From Streptomyces alboniger (lineage in GTDB: Bacteria; Actinomycetota; Actinomycetes; Streptomycetales; Streptomycetaceae), in contig NZ_CP023695.1 in the NCBI RefSeq assembly GCF_008704395.1, positions 2,914,001 to 2,978,000 on the forward strand: a DNA stretch of 64,000 nt, read 5' to 3'. Each line of letters begins with the position of its first letter. Position 1 is the stretch's first letter. Below the pieces are notes generated by a model. That model made no database searches. It was not told the DNA's origin and was given only the letters and a program-made list of their open reading frames with translations. Shown here piece after piece: positions 35,515 to 43,923 of the stretch. The translations under genes and the position numbers were made by a program.

Positions 35515-36328
35515 CCTGGACCACCACCCGGCGGGTCGCCGCGGCCTGGAGCAGCCGCCCGGCCGTCAGCAGCACCGCGGCCCAGCCGAGCTGGAAGACG
35601 TACGTCCGTAGCAGGCCGAGGCCCGTGTGCCTGCCCAGGAACACATCGGCAGGCACCTGGAGCAGCGCCGACCAGGGCAGCGCGCGGGCGACCTCGCCGA
35701 GCGCTCCGGGGAAGACGTTCAGCGGCAGCAGCATCCCGGAGAAGAAGGTGCCCGCGAGCATCGTCACCTGCGTGACGCCCGCGCCGTCCAGCAGCCAGAA
35801 CGCGGTCAGCGCCACCAGGAAGCGCAGCGCGAAGCTGACCACCGCGCCGAACACCACGGCCAGCAGGAACGCCGCCCAGCGCAGCGGATCCGCGGGCAGC
35901 GCGAGCTGGAAGACGAGCGCGCCGGCCGCCACCGGCACGATGCCGCGCCCGAGCAGCTGGAACAGGGCCCGGCCCAGATCGCTCGCCAGCCACCAGGCCT
36001 GGAGGTCCGCGGGCCGGTACAGGTCGACGGCGATGTCGCCGGTGCGGATCCGCTCGATCAGCTCGCCCTCGAAGCCGCCACCCATCAGCGCCATCACCGT
36101 GAGCAGCGCCTGCCCCAGCCAGACGAACGTGATCGCCTGCTCCTGGTCGTATCCGCCGAGGCCCGGCCGCTCGTCCCAGAGCGCGATGTAGGTGTACGCG
36201 AGGATGAGCCCGAAGACCGTGTTGGTGAAGACTCCCGCCGCGGTCGCGACCCGGTAGGTGGCGTACCGGCGAAAGCTCCCCCGGGCGACGGCCGCGTACA
36301 AACGGAACCGTCCTGTACGCACACGCAT
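35507..36328 (-). CDS. ABC-2 family exporter permease 2
   Basis: 273 residues from ATG 36328 (GAAAGGG upstream); the longer frame to 36394 has no ribosome site. A juxtamembrane Arg-rich N-terminus (FRLYAAVARGSFRRYATYRV) precedes six TM segments, including FTNTVFGLILAYTYIALWDE and FFSGMLLPLNVFPGALGEVA. IERIRTGDIAVDLYRPADLQ corresponds to the DGTLDTLLVRP loop of its partner, so the two are paralogous halves. First gene of the exporter operon. Confidence 0.88.
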   Translation of the reverse strand: MRVRTGRFRLYAAVARGSFRRYATYRVATAAGVFTNTVFGLILAYTYIALWDERPGLGGYDQEQAITFVWLGQALLTVMALMGGGFEGELIERIRTGDIAVDLYRPADLQAWWLASDLGRALFQLLGRGIVPVAAGALVFQLALPADPLRWAAFLLAVVFGAVVSFALRFLVALTAFWLLDGAGVTQVTMLAGTFFSGMLLPLNVFPGALGEVARALPWSALLQVPADVFLGRHTGLGLLRTYVFQLGWAAVLLTAGRLLQAAATRRVVVQGG

Positions 36329-36513
36329 CCCTTTCACAGTGGGCCTCACCACGCATCGGGCCGAAGCGCAGGATCGTAGTGTGATCGGGGCCACTCACGC
36401 CAGGCATTTTCGGTGCGGGGGCGCGTGCCGGGTGCCGACGCGTGGGTGGCAGTGTGCAATGGGGTCTACGAGGCGTACTGGACGTACGACGCTAACCGGG
36501 AGTTCCGCAAGAC

Positions 36514-38904
36514 ATGAGCGACGAGCCGCAGCAGCAGGGCCCTGCCGGGCAGGGCGGCGGGGCCACCGAGACCGGCAAGGCCAAGAAGCCGGGGCGCCCC
36601 AAGCGCAAGGGCTGGCGGCGGATCTTCCCGACCTGGCGCATGGTCCTCGGCGGCTTCATCCTGCTGGTACTGCTGGTCGGCGGCGCCTTCATGGCGGGCT
36701 ACATGCTGGTCGAGATCCCCCCGGCGAACGCCGCCGCGACCAAGCAGAGCAACGTCTACCTGTACGCCGACGGCTCCGAGATCGCCCGCGACGGCGAGGT
36801 GAACCGCGAGAAGGTGCCGCTCAAGCAGATCCCGCTGCACGTCCAGCGCGCCGTGCTCGCCGCCGAGGACCGCGACTTCTACGGCGAGTCCGCGGTCGAC
36901 CCGAAGGCGATGGTCCGCGCGGCCTGGAACACCGTCACCGGCAAGGGCAAGCAGTCCGGCTCCACGATCACCCAGCAGTACGTGAAGAACTACTACCTGG
37001 GCCAGGAGCAGACCGTCACCCGCAAGGTGAAGGAGTTCTTCATCTCCATCAAGCTGGACCGCGAGGTGAGCAAGGACGAGATCCTCTCCGGCTATCTGAA
37101 CACCAGCTACTTCGGCCGCAACGCGTACGGCGTGCAGGCCGCCGCCCAGGCGTACTACGGCAAGAACGTCAAGGAACTCTCCACCGCCGAGGGCGCCTAC
37201 CTCGCGACCCTCCTCAACTCCCCCAACGCGTACGACGTCGCCACGCACCCCGAGAACAGGCAGCGCGCGGCGGGCCGCTGGAACTACGTCCTCGACGGCA
37301 TGGTCAAGGAGGGCTGGCTCGGCAAGTCCGAGCGGGCCGGGATCAAGTTCCCCGTGCCCGACGAGGCCAAGGGCGCGGCGGGCCTGTCCGGGCAGCGCGG
37401 CTACGTCGTCAAGGCCGTCGAGGACTACCTGACCGCCAACAAGATCATCGACGAGGAGACCCTCGCCAAGGGCGGCTACCGCATCACCACGACCCTCCAG
37501 AAGGACCGCCAGGAAGCCTTCAAGAAGGCCGTCGACGAGCAGGTGATGTCGAAGGTCGACAAGAAGGCCCGCAAGGTCGACCGCAACGTCCGCGCGGGCG
37601 GCGCCTCCATCGACCCGGCCACCGGCAAGGTCGTCGCGATGTACGGCGGCATCGACTACACCAAGCAGTACGTCAACAACGCCACGCGCCGCGACTACCA
37701 GGTCGGCTCCACCTTCAAGCCGTTCGTGTTCACCTCCGCGGTGGAGAACGGCTCGGTCACCCAGAGCGGGCAGCCCATCACCCCGAACACCGTCTACGAC
37801 GGCACCAACAAGCGGCCCGTGCAGGGCTGGAGCGGCGGCACGTACGCCCCCGAGAACGAGGACCAGGTCTCCTACGGCGACACCACGGTCCGCGAGGCCA
37901 CCGACAAGTCCGTGAACTCGGTGTACGCGCAGATGGCCGTCGACGTCGGCTCCGACAAGGTCAAGGACACCGCGGTCGCCCTCGGCGTCCCGGAGTCCAC
38001 CCCCGACCTCACCGCCTCCCCTTCCATCGCGCTCGGCCCCGCCACCGCCAGCGTCCTCGACATGGCCGAGGCGTACGCGACGCTGGCCAACCACGGCGAG
38101 CACGGCACGTACACGCTCGTCGAGAAGATCACCAAGGACGGCGAGAAGATCGGCCTGCCGGAGCAGGACACCAAGCGGGCCGTGACCCGCGAGGCCGCCG
38201 ACACCACCACCTCCATCCTCCAGAGCGTCGTCCAGGGCGGCACCGGAACCGCCGCCCAGGGCGCGGGCCGGCCCGCCGCGGGCAAGACCGGCACCGCCGA
38301 GAACGACACGGCCGCCTGGTTCGCCGGATACACCCCCGACCTGGCGACGGTGGTCGCCGTCATGGGCCAGAACCCGGAGACCGGCGCGCACACCCCGCTG
38401 TACGGCGCGCTGGGCGAGTCCCGCATCAACGGCGGCGCCTACCCGGCCCGCGTCTGGGCGCAGTACACCAAGGCCGCCCTGGAGGGCGAGCCCGTCAAGG
38501 ACTTCGACCTGGAGCTGGCGCAGGGCGCGGACGTGCCGGTGGTGCCGGACCCGGCGACGGGCGGCACCCAGGACCCGGGAACCGACGGCGGCGCCACCAC
38601 GGGCGACCCCACGGACGGCGGCGCGACGGACGGCGGCCCCACCGACGGGGGCGCCACCACCGGCGGCCAGGACACGGGCGGCACCACCACGGACGGCGGC
38701 CAGGACCCCGGCGGGCAGACCGGCGGCCAGACGGGTGACCAGAGCGACGGCGGGGCCACCGCGGACGGCGGCGCCGCCGACGGCGGAACGGTCGATGGAG
38801 GCGCCGCCCAGGGCGGCCCCGACGGCGGCGCGACCGACATCGGCGGGACCGACGACGGCGGCGCCTCGGACGGCGGCGAGATCGGCGGCCTGACGGACGG
38901 CTAG
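36514..38904 (+). CDS. Class A penicillin-binding protein with long Gly/Thr/Asp tail
   Basis: 796 residues, ATG 36514. One TM helix ([20 protein letters not shown]) follows a Lys-rich cytoplasmic start. The glycosyltransferase domain has [20 protein letters not shown] (catalytic Glu), [14 protein letters not shown] and [20 protein letters not shown]. The transpeptidase domain has SxxK in [14 protein letters not shown] in [10 protein letters not shown], and KTGTAEND. It polymerises and cross-links peptidoglycan at the outer membrane face. From about residue 670 the tail consists of repeats such as [19 protein letters not shown] and is presumably a flexible wall-spanning segment; its DNA is an imperfect repeat and prone to slippage. 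Confidence 0.92.
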   Translation: MSDEPQQQGPAGQGGGATETGKAKKPGRPKRKGWRRIFPTWRMVLGGFILLVLLVGGAFMAGYMLVEIPPANAAATKQSNVYLYADGSEIARDGEVNREKVPLKQIPLHVQRAVLAAEDRDFYGESAVDPKAMVRAAWNTVTGKGKQSGSTITQQYVKNYYLGQEQTVTRKVKEFFISIKLDREVSKDEILSGYLNTSYFGRNAYGVQAAAQAYYGKNVKELSTAEGAYLATLLNSPNAYDVATHPENRQRAAGRWNYVLDGMVKEGWLGKSERAGIKFPVPDEAKGAAGLSGQRGYVVKAVEDYLTANKIIDEETLAKGGYRITTTLQKDRQEAFKKAVDEQVMSKVDKKARKVDRNVRAGGASIDPATGKVVAMYGGIDYTKQYVNNATRRDYQVGSTFKPFVFTSAVENGSVTQSGQPITPNTVYDGTNKRPVQGWSGGTYAPENEDQVSYGDTTVREATDKSVNSVYAQMAVDVGSDKVKDTAVALGVPESTPDLTASPSIALGPATASVLDMAEAYATLANHGEHGTYTLVEKITKDGEKIGLPEQDTKRAVTREAADTTTSILQSVVQGGTGTAAQGAGRPAAGKTGTAENDTAAWFAGYTPDLATVVAVMGQNPETGAHTPLYGALGESRINGGAYPARVWAQYTKAALEGEPVKDFDLELAQGADVPVVPDPATGGTQDPGTDGGATTGDPTDGGATDGGPTDGGATTGGQDTGGTTTDGGQDPGGQTGGQTGDQSDGGATADGGAADGGTVDGGAAQGGPDGGATDIGGTDDGGASDGGEIGGLTDG

Positions 38905-38928
38905 GGCGGACACCGACCCCGGCCGGGG

Positions 38929-39249
38929 TCAGTGTCCCGAGGTCGCCTTCAGCCCGATTACGGCCACCAGCAGCAGGCAGACGAAGAAGATCCGCGCGGC
39001 GGTGACCGGCTCTCCGAGGACGACCATGCCGAGCACCGCCGCACCGGCCGCGCCGATGCCGACCCACACGCCGTACGCGGTGCCGATGGGCAGCGACTTG
39101 GCGGCGTACGACAGGAGCATCATGCTCGCGACGATGCCCGCGCCCGTGAACACGCTGGGCCACAGCCGCGTGAACCCCTCGGTGTACTTCATCCCGATCG
39201 ACCAGCCCACTTCGAGCAGACCGGCGACGATCAACAGAACCCAGGCCAT
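38929..39249 (-). CDS. sugE: SMR-family guanidinium exporter (SugE/Gdx)
   Basis: 106 residues, ATG 39249 with GGAGGTGCC upstream. Four TM helices with the SMR glutamate in the first (VLLIVAGLLEVGWSIGMKYT, Glu13) and the SugE/Gdx-type sequence TRLWPSVFTGAGIVASMMLL and SLPIGTAYGVWVGIGAAGAA. Gdx proteins export guanidinium in exchange for protons. The guanidine-III riboswitch 50 bp upstream supports this function directly. Confidence 0.93.
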   Translation of the reverse strand: MAWVLLIVAGLLEVGWSIGMKYTEGFTRLWPSVFTGAGIVASMMLLSYAAKSLPIGTAYGVWVGIGAAGAAVLGMVVLGEPVTAARIFFVCLLLVAVIGLKATSGH

Positions 39250-39299
39250 GACGGCACCTCCGACGAGAAGGAACGCTCAGCGCGTTACCTGATGGGGGT

Positions 39300-39342
39300 G
39301 CGTCGTCTTTGCGATAACCCGGTACGGCGCGTCTCGTCGGGG
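39300..39342 (-). ncRNA. Guanidine-III riboswitch (ykkC-III)
   Basis: On the minus strand the segment reads CCGACGAGACGCGCCGTACC followed by a GGTTATCGCAAAGACGACGC block. The order ACGAG-x-CGCGCCGUACC-GGUU-x-CAAxGACG-CGC matches the compact pseudoknotted guanidine-III class known from Actinobacteria. It lies 50 bp upstream of sugE/gdx, the usual target. Guanidine binding is expected to raise expression, probably by freeing the GGAGGT at 39255-39260. A covariance-model search would settle it. Confidence 0.85.
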
Positions 39343-39380
39343 TGGTTCCACGGTAGCAAACAGGCTGAAGAGGCCGCTTC

Positions 39381-39725
39381 CTACAGGTACAGGCCCGTCG
39401 AGTCCTCGGAGCCCTCGAAGCGGTCCGCGGCCACGGCGTGCAGATCGCGCTCGCGCATCAGGACGTACGCCACGCCCCGCACCTCGACCTCGGCGCGGTC
39501 CTCCGGGTCGTACAGCACCCGGTCACCCGGCTCGACCGTACGTACGTTCTGCCCGACCGCGACCACCTCGGCCCAGGCGAGCCGCCGGCCCACGGCCGCG
39601 GTCGCGGGGATCAGGATGCCGCCGCCGGAGCGGCGCTCGCCCTCGCTGGTGTCCTGCCGCACGAGCACGCGGTCGTGCAGCATCCGGATGGGCAGCTTGT
39701 CGTCGTGGTGGGTCTTCTCGCTCAC
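39381..39725 (-). CDS. GroES-like co-chaperonin family protein
   Basis: 114 residues, ATG 39725. Cpn10 features: IRMLHDRVLVRQDTSEGERR, SGGGILIPATAAVGRRLAWA (mobile-loop region altered), GEVVAVGQN-like EVVAVGQNVRTVEPGDRVLY. It is a diverged paralogue: about 10% longer than GroES and with a negatively charged C-terminus; no groEL is adjacent. It probably does not replace the main GroES; binding to a chaperonin is only inferred. Confidence 0.85.
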   Translation of the reverse strand: MSEKTHHDDKLPIRMLHDRVLVRQDTSEGERRSGGGILIPATAAVGRRLAWAEVVAVGQNVRTVEPGDRVLYDPEDRAEVEVRGVAYVLMRERDLHAVAADRFEGSEDSTGLYL

Positions 39726-39789
39726 ACCACCGAACCTACCTGCCCCGGGGCCGTATGCGGCCCTCCGGGTCGGGTATGCGCCCCCCGGG

Positions 39790-40110
39790 TCAGCTGTTGC
39801 GCCGCCGCGAGGTGACCACGAGCAGGCCGACGACGCCCACGGCGACCAGGGCCACCGGGACGATCCGCTCGACGCGGGGCGAACCGTCCTCCCCGAGGAA
39901 CCGGCCCTTCACCTCCGAGACGAATCGGTTCGCCCCGACGTACGCCCGGCCCAGGGAGTTGTCCACGCCGGCGACGACCTTCGCCTTCGCGTCACCGACG
40001 ACCGTCTTCGGGTGGACGCGCACCCCGATCTCGTCGAGCGTCTCGGCCAGCTGGTCGCGCCGACGCTTGATGTCCGCCTCGATCTGCGCAGGGGTCCTGG
40101 CATCCGACAC
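39790..40110 (-). CDS. DUF3618 membrane protein
   Basis: 106 residues from GTG 40110 (GGAGG upstream). RTPAQIEADIKRRRDQLAET is the DUF3618 signature, with LDEIGVRVHPKTVVGDAKAK following. One C-terminal TM helix (IVPVALVAVGVVGLLVVTSR) ends in an Arg-rich tail. The family is common in actinobacteria next to holin- or stress-related proteins; function is unknown. It is divergent from bcp. Confidence 0.88.
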   Translation of the reverse strand: MSDARTPAQIEADIKRRRDQLAETLDEIGVRVHPKTVVGDAKAKVVAGVDNSLGRAYVGANRFVSEVKGRFLGEDGSPRVERIVPVALVAVGVVGLLVVTSRRRNS

Positions 40111-40259
40111 CGCGCTGCCTCCGTGGTCGTATCGACTATGTGGACGTGAACTGTGACCACAGTCTGTCAGCTTCACGCGCGCCGCACCCCACGGCACCCC
40201 TATTACGCTCGACTCCGTCACCACACCTTTTGCGTACGCCCCCCGCGAGGAGACCGAAG

Positions 40260-40727
40260 ATGAGCGAGCGACTTCAGCCCGGCGACACCGCCCCCGCCTT
40301 CACCCTGCCCGACGCCGACGGCAAGGACGTCTCGCTGGCCGACCACAAGGGCCGCAAGGTCATCGTGTACTTCTACCCGGCCGCCCTGACCCCCGGCTGC
40401 ACCAAGCAGGCCTGCGACTTCACCGACAACCTCGACGTGCTCGCGGCGGCCGGGTACGACGTCATCGGCGTGTCGCCGGACAAGCCGGAGAAGCTCGCGA
40501 AGTTCCGCGAGAAGGAGAGCCTGAAGGTCACGCTGGTCGGCGACCCCTCCAAGGAGACCCTGGAGGCGTACGGCGCCTTCGGCGAGAAGAAGCTGTACGG
40601 CAAGACGGTGACCGGCGTCATCCGTTCGACCGTCGTGGTCGACGAACAGGGCAAGGTCGAGCACGCGTTCTACAACGTGAAGGCGACCGGCCACGTGGCC
40701 AAGATCATCAGGGACCTCGGCGTCTGA
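40260..40727 (+). CDS. bcp: Thioredoxin-dependent thiol peroxidase (Bcp/PrxQ)
   Basis: 155 residues from ATG 40260 (CGAGGAG upstream). The peroxiredoxin site is FYPAALTPGCTKQACDFTDN: peroxidatic Cys in PGCT and resolving Cys five residues later in ACDF, as in atypical two-Cys PrxQ. GDTAPAFTLPDADGKDVSLA and VIGVSPDKPEKLAKFREKES are typical. It reduces hydrogen and organic peroxides in the cytosol. A clear terminator follows at 40761. Confidence 0.94.
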   Translation: MSERLQPGDTAPAFTLPDADGKDVSLADHKGRKVIVYFYPAALTPGCTKQACDFTDNLDVLAAAGYDVIGVSPDKPEKLAKFREKESLKVTLVGDPSKETLEAYGAFGEKKLYGKTVTGVIRSTVVVDEQGKVEHAFYNVKATGHVAKIIRDLGV

Positions 40728-40760
40728 GCCGTTCCGGCCGCCCGAGCCGTGATGTGACGT

Positions 40761-40784
40761 AAGCCCCTCTCGCGAGGGGCTTTC
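40761..40784 (+). terminator. Rho-independent terminator after bcp
   Basis: AAGCCCCTC and GAGGGGCTT arms around TCGC, followed by TTCGTTT. Perfect stem. Confidence 0.85.
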
Positions 40785-40854
40785 GTTTGCAACGGCCATC
40801 TTCGAGCAAGTGACCACACGGGGAACTTGTACGAAGAACGAAAGGAACCACTCC

Positions 40855-42357
40855 ATGGCGGCCCACGAAGAGCTCGACGCCGAGGCCGACCCGGAGGCGA
40901 TGAGACGCCACCGCACGCTGTTCCGGGCTGCCAACCGGCGCAAGAACCCTCCCCTGCGCCGCACCGACATCACGGTGACGGACGAGGCCGCGGTCAAGCG
41001 GGCCGTCAAAGCGGCCTCGCTCGGCAATGCCATGGAGTGGTTCGACTTCGGCATCTACAGCTATCTGGCCGTCACCATCGGCCACGTCTTCTTCCCTTCC
41101 GGGAACGAGACGGCCCAGCTGATCTCCTCCTTCGCCACCTTCGCGGTGTCCTTCCTCGTACGCCCCATCGGCGGCATGGTCTTCGGACCCATGGGCGACA
41201 AGATCGGCCGCAAGAAGGTCCTCGCGCTGACGATGATCCTGATGGCGATCGGCACACTCGCCATCGGCCTGATCCCCTCCTACGCCACGATCGGCTTCTG
41301 GGCGCCGGTCCTGCTGATCTTCTTCCGCCTGGTGCAGGGCTTCTCGACGGGCGGTGAGTACGGGGGCGCGTCCACGTTCATCGCCGAGTACGCCCCCGAC
41401 AAGCGGCGCGGCTACTTCGGCAGCTTCCTGGAGATCGGCACGCTCGCCGGTTACACGGGCGCGGCGGGTCTGGTCCTCATCCTGAACACCGCCCTCGGCT
41501 CGGACGCGATGGACTCCTGGGGCTGGCGCATCCCGTTCCTCGTCGCGGGCCCGCTCGGGCTGGTCGGCCTCTACCTCCGCCTCAAGCTCGACGAGACCCC
41601 CGCCTTCCAGAAGATGGAGGACGCCACCTTCCACTCGGCGTCCGAGGGCGCCGCCACCGTGGAGACCACGGCCAAGGGCGACCTCGCGAAGATCTTCCGG
41701 CAGCACTGGCCCACGCTGATCCTCTGCATCGCCCTGGTCGGCGCGTACAACGTCACCGACTACATGCTGCTGTCGTACATGCCGACGTACCTCTCCGACG
41801 AACTCGGCTACGACGACTCCCACGGCCTCCTGATCCTCATCGGCACGATGATCGTCCTGATGCTGATCATGAACCAGGTCGGCAGGCTCTCCGACCGCTT
41901 CGGCCGCAAGCCGCTGCTGATGACCGGCATGGTGGGCTTCCTGGTCATCTCCGTCCCGGCCTTCCTCCTGATCAAGCAGGGCAGCCTGCTCGCGGTCTCC
42001 GCCGGCATGCTCCTCCTCGGCCTCTCCCTGGTCTGCCTGCTCGGCACGATGTCGGCGACGCTCCCGGCCCTCTTCCCCACCTCGGTCCGCTACGGCTCCC
42101 TCTCCGTCGGCTACAACCTCTCCGCCTCCCTCTTCGGCGGCACGGCCCCCCTGGTCATCACGTCCCTGATCAGCATCACGGGCACGGACATGGTCCCGGC
42201 GTACTACTCGATGGCGGCGGCGCTGGTCGGCATCATCGCGGTGGCCTGCATGAAGGAGACGGCCCAGCAGCCGCTGTCGGGCTCGCCGCCGTCGGTGGAG
42301 TCGAAGGAGGAGGCGGCGGAACTGGTGGAGGCCCAGTCCCCGTCCCCCAGGTTCTGA
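40855..42357 (+). CDS. MHS-family proline/betaine-type MFS symporter
   Basis: 500 residues from ATG 40855 with AAAGGA upstream. About 12 TM helices; an N-terminal charged 50 residues precede KAASLGNAMEWFDFGIYSYL, the hallmark start of the metabolite:H+ symporter group (ProP, KgtP, CitA). Further signatures: GPMGDKIGRKKVLALTMILM and EYGGASTFIAEYAPDKRRGY. ProP-like members import proline, betaine or ectoine; citrate- and ketoglutarate-type relatives are also possible, so the substrate stays open. A Glu-rich cytoplasmic tail ends the protein. No osmosensing coiled coil is evident. Confidence 0.87.
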   Translation: MAAHEELDAEADPEAMRRHRTLFRAANRRKNPPLRRTDITVTDEAAVKRAVKAASLGNAMEWFDFGIYSYLAVTIGHVFFPSGNETAQLISSFATFAVSFLVRPIGGMVFGPMGDKIGRKKVLALTMILMAIGTLAIGLIPSYATIGFWAPVLLIFFRLVQGFSTGGEYGGASTFIAEYAPDKRRGYFGSFLEIGTLAGYTGAAGLVLILNTALGSDAMDSWGWRIPFLVAGPLGLVGLYLRLKLDETPAFQKMEDATFHSASEGAATVETTAKGDLAKIFRQHWPTLILCIALVGAYNVTDYMLLSYMPTYLSDELGYDDSHGLLILIGTMIVLMLIMNQVGRLSDRFGRKPLLMTGMVGFLVISVPAFLLIKQGSLLAVSAGMLLLGLSLVCLLGTMSATLPALFPTSVRYGSLSVGYNLSASLFGGTAPLVITSLISITGTDMVPAYYSMAAALVGIIAVACMKETAQQPLSGSPPSVESKEEAAELVEAQSPSPRF

Positions 42358-42495
42358 CCCGCCCCCGCACCGCGCCACGGCCCGCCCCGCTCGTACAAGT
42401 GGGGCGGGCCGTTCTGCATATCGGGCGTGACGGTCCGATAAACGGTTCGTCACTCCGTACGGGCCACGAAGGCGTGGTCGGGAGGAGGGGATGAC

Positions 42496-43116
42496 ATGCC
42501 GGTTCGCTACACCCGCGAGCTGCTGGAGGAAGCAGCACGGGAGACCAGGACGTGCGATGAGGCGGTGCGGTGGTGTGGGGGTGAGCCGACGCGCTACAGC
42601 AAGCGCTACGTACGGCAGGTGATGGTGGACGCGGGCATCGACATCTCGCACTTCCCCCAGCGTTGGGTGCGGCACACCGAAGAAGCGCTGCGAGCCGCTG
42701 TGGCGGACTCGTACAGCATCAGGGACGTCGTGCGGCGGCTGGGGATCAGCAACGTCGGCGGCAACCACACACACATCAGCCGTCGGATCGTGAAGCTGGG
42801 CATCGACACCTCGCATTTCCGCCCTCCCGGCCCCAGGAGGCCCGGAGCGGCGAGGGACGTCCTGGCACTCCGCGATCCGGACGACGGGCGTGTCCCCGGT
42901 GAGCGGCTGCGCCGAGCGCTGCTGCGGACCGGGGTGGCCGAGCACTGCGCCCGGTGCGGGACCGGCACGGAGTGGAACGGGCGCCCGCTCCGGCTGGAGG
43001 TCGACCACATCAACGGAGACTGGTGGGACAACCGAGCGGAGAACCTGCGCCTCCTCTGCCCCAACTGTCACGCGGTGACAGACACCTACCGGGGCCGCAA
43101 GCGGAGGTCGGCATGA
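42496..43116 (+). CDS. HNH endonuclease, first of a tandem pair
   Basis: 206 residues, ATG 42496. Residues 1-115 hold two copies of an HTH-like unit (TRTCDEAVRWCGGEPTRYSK and SYSIRDVVRRLGISNVGGNH, each ending in I-D-x-S-H-F). The C-terminal HNH domain reads LRLEVDHINGDWWDNRAENL followed by RLLCPNCHAVTDTYRG, with two CxxC zinc pairs (CARCGTG, CPNCH). The unit resembles DNA-targeting homing-type endonucleases. Overlaps the next gene by ATGA. No phage or intein context is visible. Confidence 0.85.
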   Translation: MPVRYTRELLEEAARETRTCDEAVRWCGGEPTRYSKRYVRQVMVDAGIDISHFPQRWVRHTEEALRAAVADSYSIRDVVRRLGISNVGGNHTHISRRIVKLGIDTSHFRPPGPRRPGAARDVLALRDPDDGRVPGERLRRALLRTGVAEHCARCGTGTEWNGRPLRLEVDHINGDWWDNRAENLRLLCPNCHAVTDTYRGRKRRSA

Positions 43117-43766
43117 GCAAGTACCCACGTGAGCTGCTGGAATCGGCCGCTGCCGTCTCCACCAGCCTCGTCGACCTGATGCGGCGCGTCGGCGCCCCCA
43201 TGGGCAGTGGGCCCCAGGGATACCTGCGTTCACGGCTCGGCCACTACGGCATCGACACCAGTCACTTCGCCGCACCGCGCGCCACGCGCGGCGCCGATCT
43301 CTTTCCCGAAGAGGAATTCACTCGTGCCGTGGCTGCCTCCCATGGCTTGGCCGACCTGATGCGACGGCTCGGACTGCCCCCGTTGGGCGGAGCCGGGCGT
43401 GCCAAGGCCAAACGCAGCATCGATGAATACGGGCTCTCCACGGAGCACTTCATGGGACAGGGTCACAACGCCGGCCGGCGCCCGCCCACCACCAAGGGCG
43501 CCGATGAGATCCTCATCCGGCTCGACGGCGGCTCGGCTCGTACGCGCACCCACCTCCTGCGCAGGGCACTCGACGACAGCGGAGTTCCGCACGTGTGCGC
43601 CGCATGCGGTCTGGGCGAGATCCGGCAGGGAATGCGGCTGGTTCTGGAGATCGACCACATCAACGGGGACCGTCTGGACAACAGGCGCGTGAATCTGCGG
43701 TACCTCTGCCCCTCATGCCACAGCCAGACAACATCTTTCGCCGTTCGCTCCCGTACGCGCCCGTAG
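43113..43766 (+). CDS. HNH endonuclease, second of a tandem pair
   Basis: 217 residues from ATG 43113, coupled to the first. Same plan: two HTH-like units (STSLVDLMRRVGAPMGSGPQ, SHGLADLMRRLGLPPLGGAG), each ending in I-D-T/E-x-H-F, then an HNH domain with CAACGLGEIRQGMRLVLEID followed by HINGDRLDNRRVNLRYLCPS and CHSQTT. It is clearly a paralogue of its neighbour, so a local duplication is likely. It ends 24 bp before the tRNA gene. Possible sequence-specific nickase or restriction-like nuclease. Confidence 0.85.
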   Translation: MSKYPRELLESAAAVSTSLVDLMRRVGAPMGSGPQGYLRSRLGHYGIDTSHFAAPRATRGADLFPEEEFTRAVAASHGLADLMRRLGLPPLGGAGRAKAKRSIDEYGLSTEHFMGQGHNAGRRPPTTKGADEILIRLDGGSARTRTHLLRRALDDSGVPHVCAACGLGEIRQGMRLVLEIDHINGDRLDNRRVNLRYLCPSCHSQTTSFAVRSRTRP

Positions 43767-43790
43767 GGACAGTAAGCTGTACAGCGACCT

Positions 43791-43866
43791 GCGCCCGTAC
43801 GCCAAAGGCTGAGCGGCGTCGTTTAGGTCGACGTGTCTGTCGGTTCGAATCCGACCGGGCGTACCA
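43791..43866 (+). tRNA. Class I tRNA with anticodon UAG (Leu, CUA) and encoded CCA
   Basis: A full 76-nt cloverleaf folds by hand: acceptor 43791-43797 with 43856-43862 (six Watson-Crick pairs plus G-U), D stem 43800-43802/43813-43815 (3 bp), anticodon stem 43817-43821/43829-43833 with loop TTTAGGT, 5-nt variable region 43834-43838, T arm 43839-43855 with TTCGAAT, then A73 and genomic CCA. The anticodon TAG at 43824-43826 reads the Leu codon CUA. Bacterial tRNA-Leu normally has a long variable arm; this one is short, so either it is not charged as Leu or it is an unusual tRNA. The D arm is weak (C-A mismatch in the fourth position). Confidence 0.72.
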
Positions 43867-43871
43867 CCAGA

Positions 43872-43910
43872 CCGAAGGCCCGGCTCGCGCCCCGCGAGCC
43901 GGGCCTTCGG
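43872..43910. terminator. Strong bidirectional terminator
   Basis: Perfect 17-bp arms CCGAAGGCCCGGCTCGC and GCGAGCCGGGCCTTCGG with a 5-nt loop, between the tRNA (plus) and rdgB (minus) ends. Confidence 0.9.
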
Positions 43911-43923
43911 CATGTGTGGGCCC

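Noticed and set aside
40708..43275. 855-codon minus frame across the MHS transporter and HNH genes
   Set aside because: It crosses several real genes, a terminator and intergenic DNA; composition is typical of antisense frames.
43791..43866. Reading the tRNA as a remnant attachment site instead of a gene
   Set aside because: All stems, the T loop and CCA are intact; a remnant would have lost the acceptor pairing. No second copy of its 3' end was seen in the window, so no att pair is supported.
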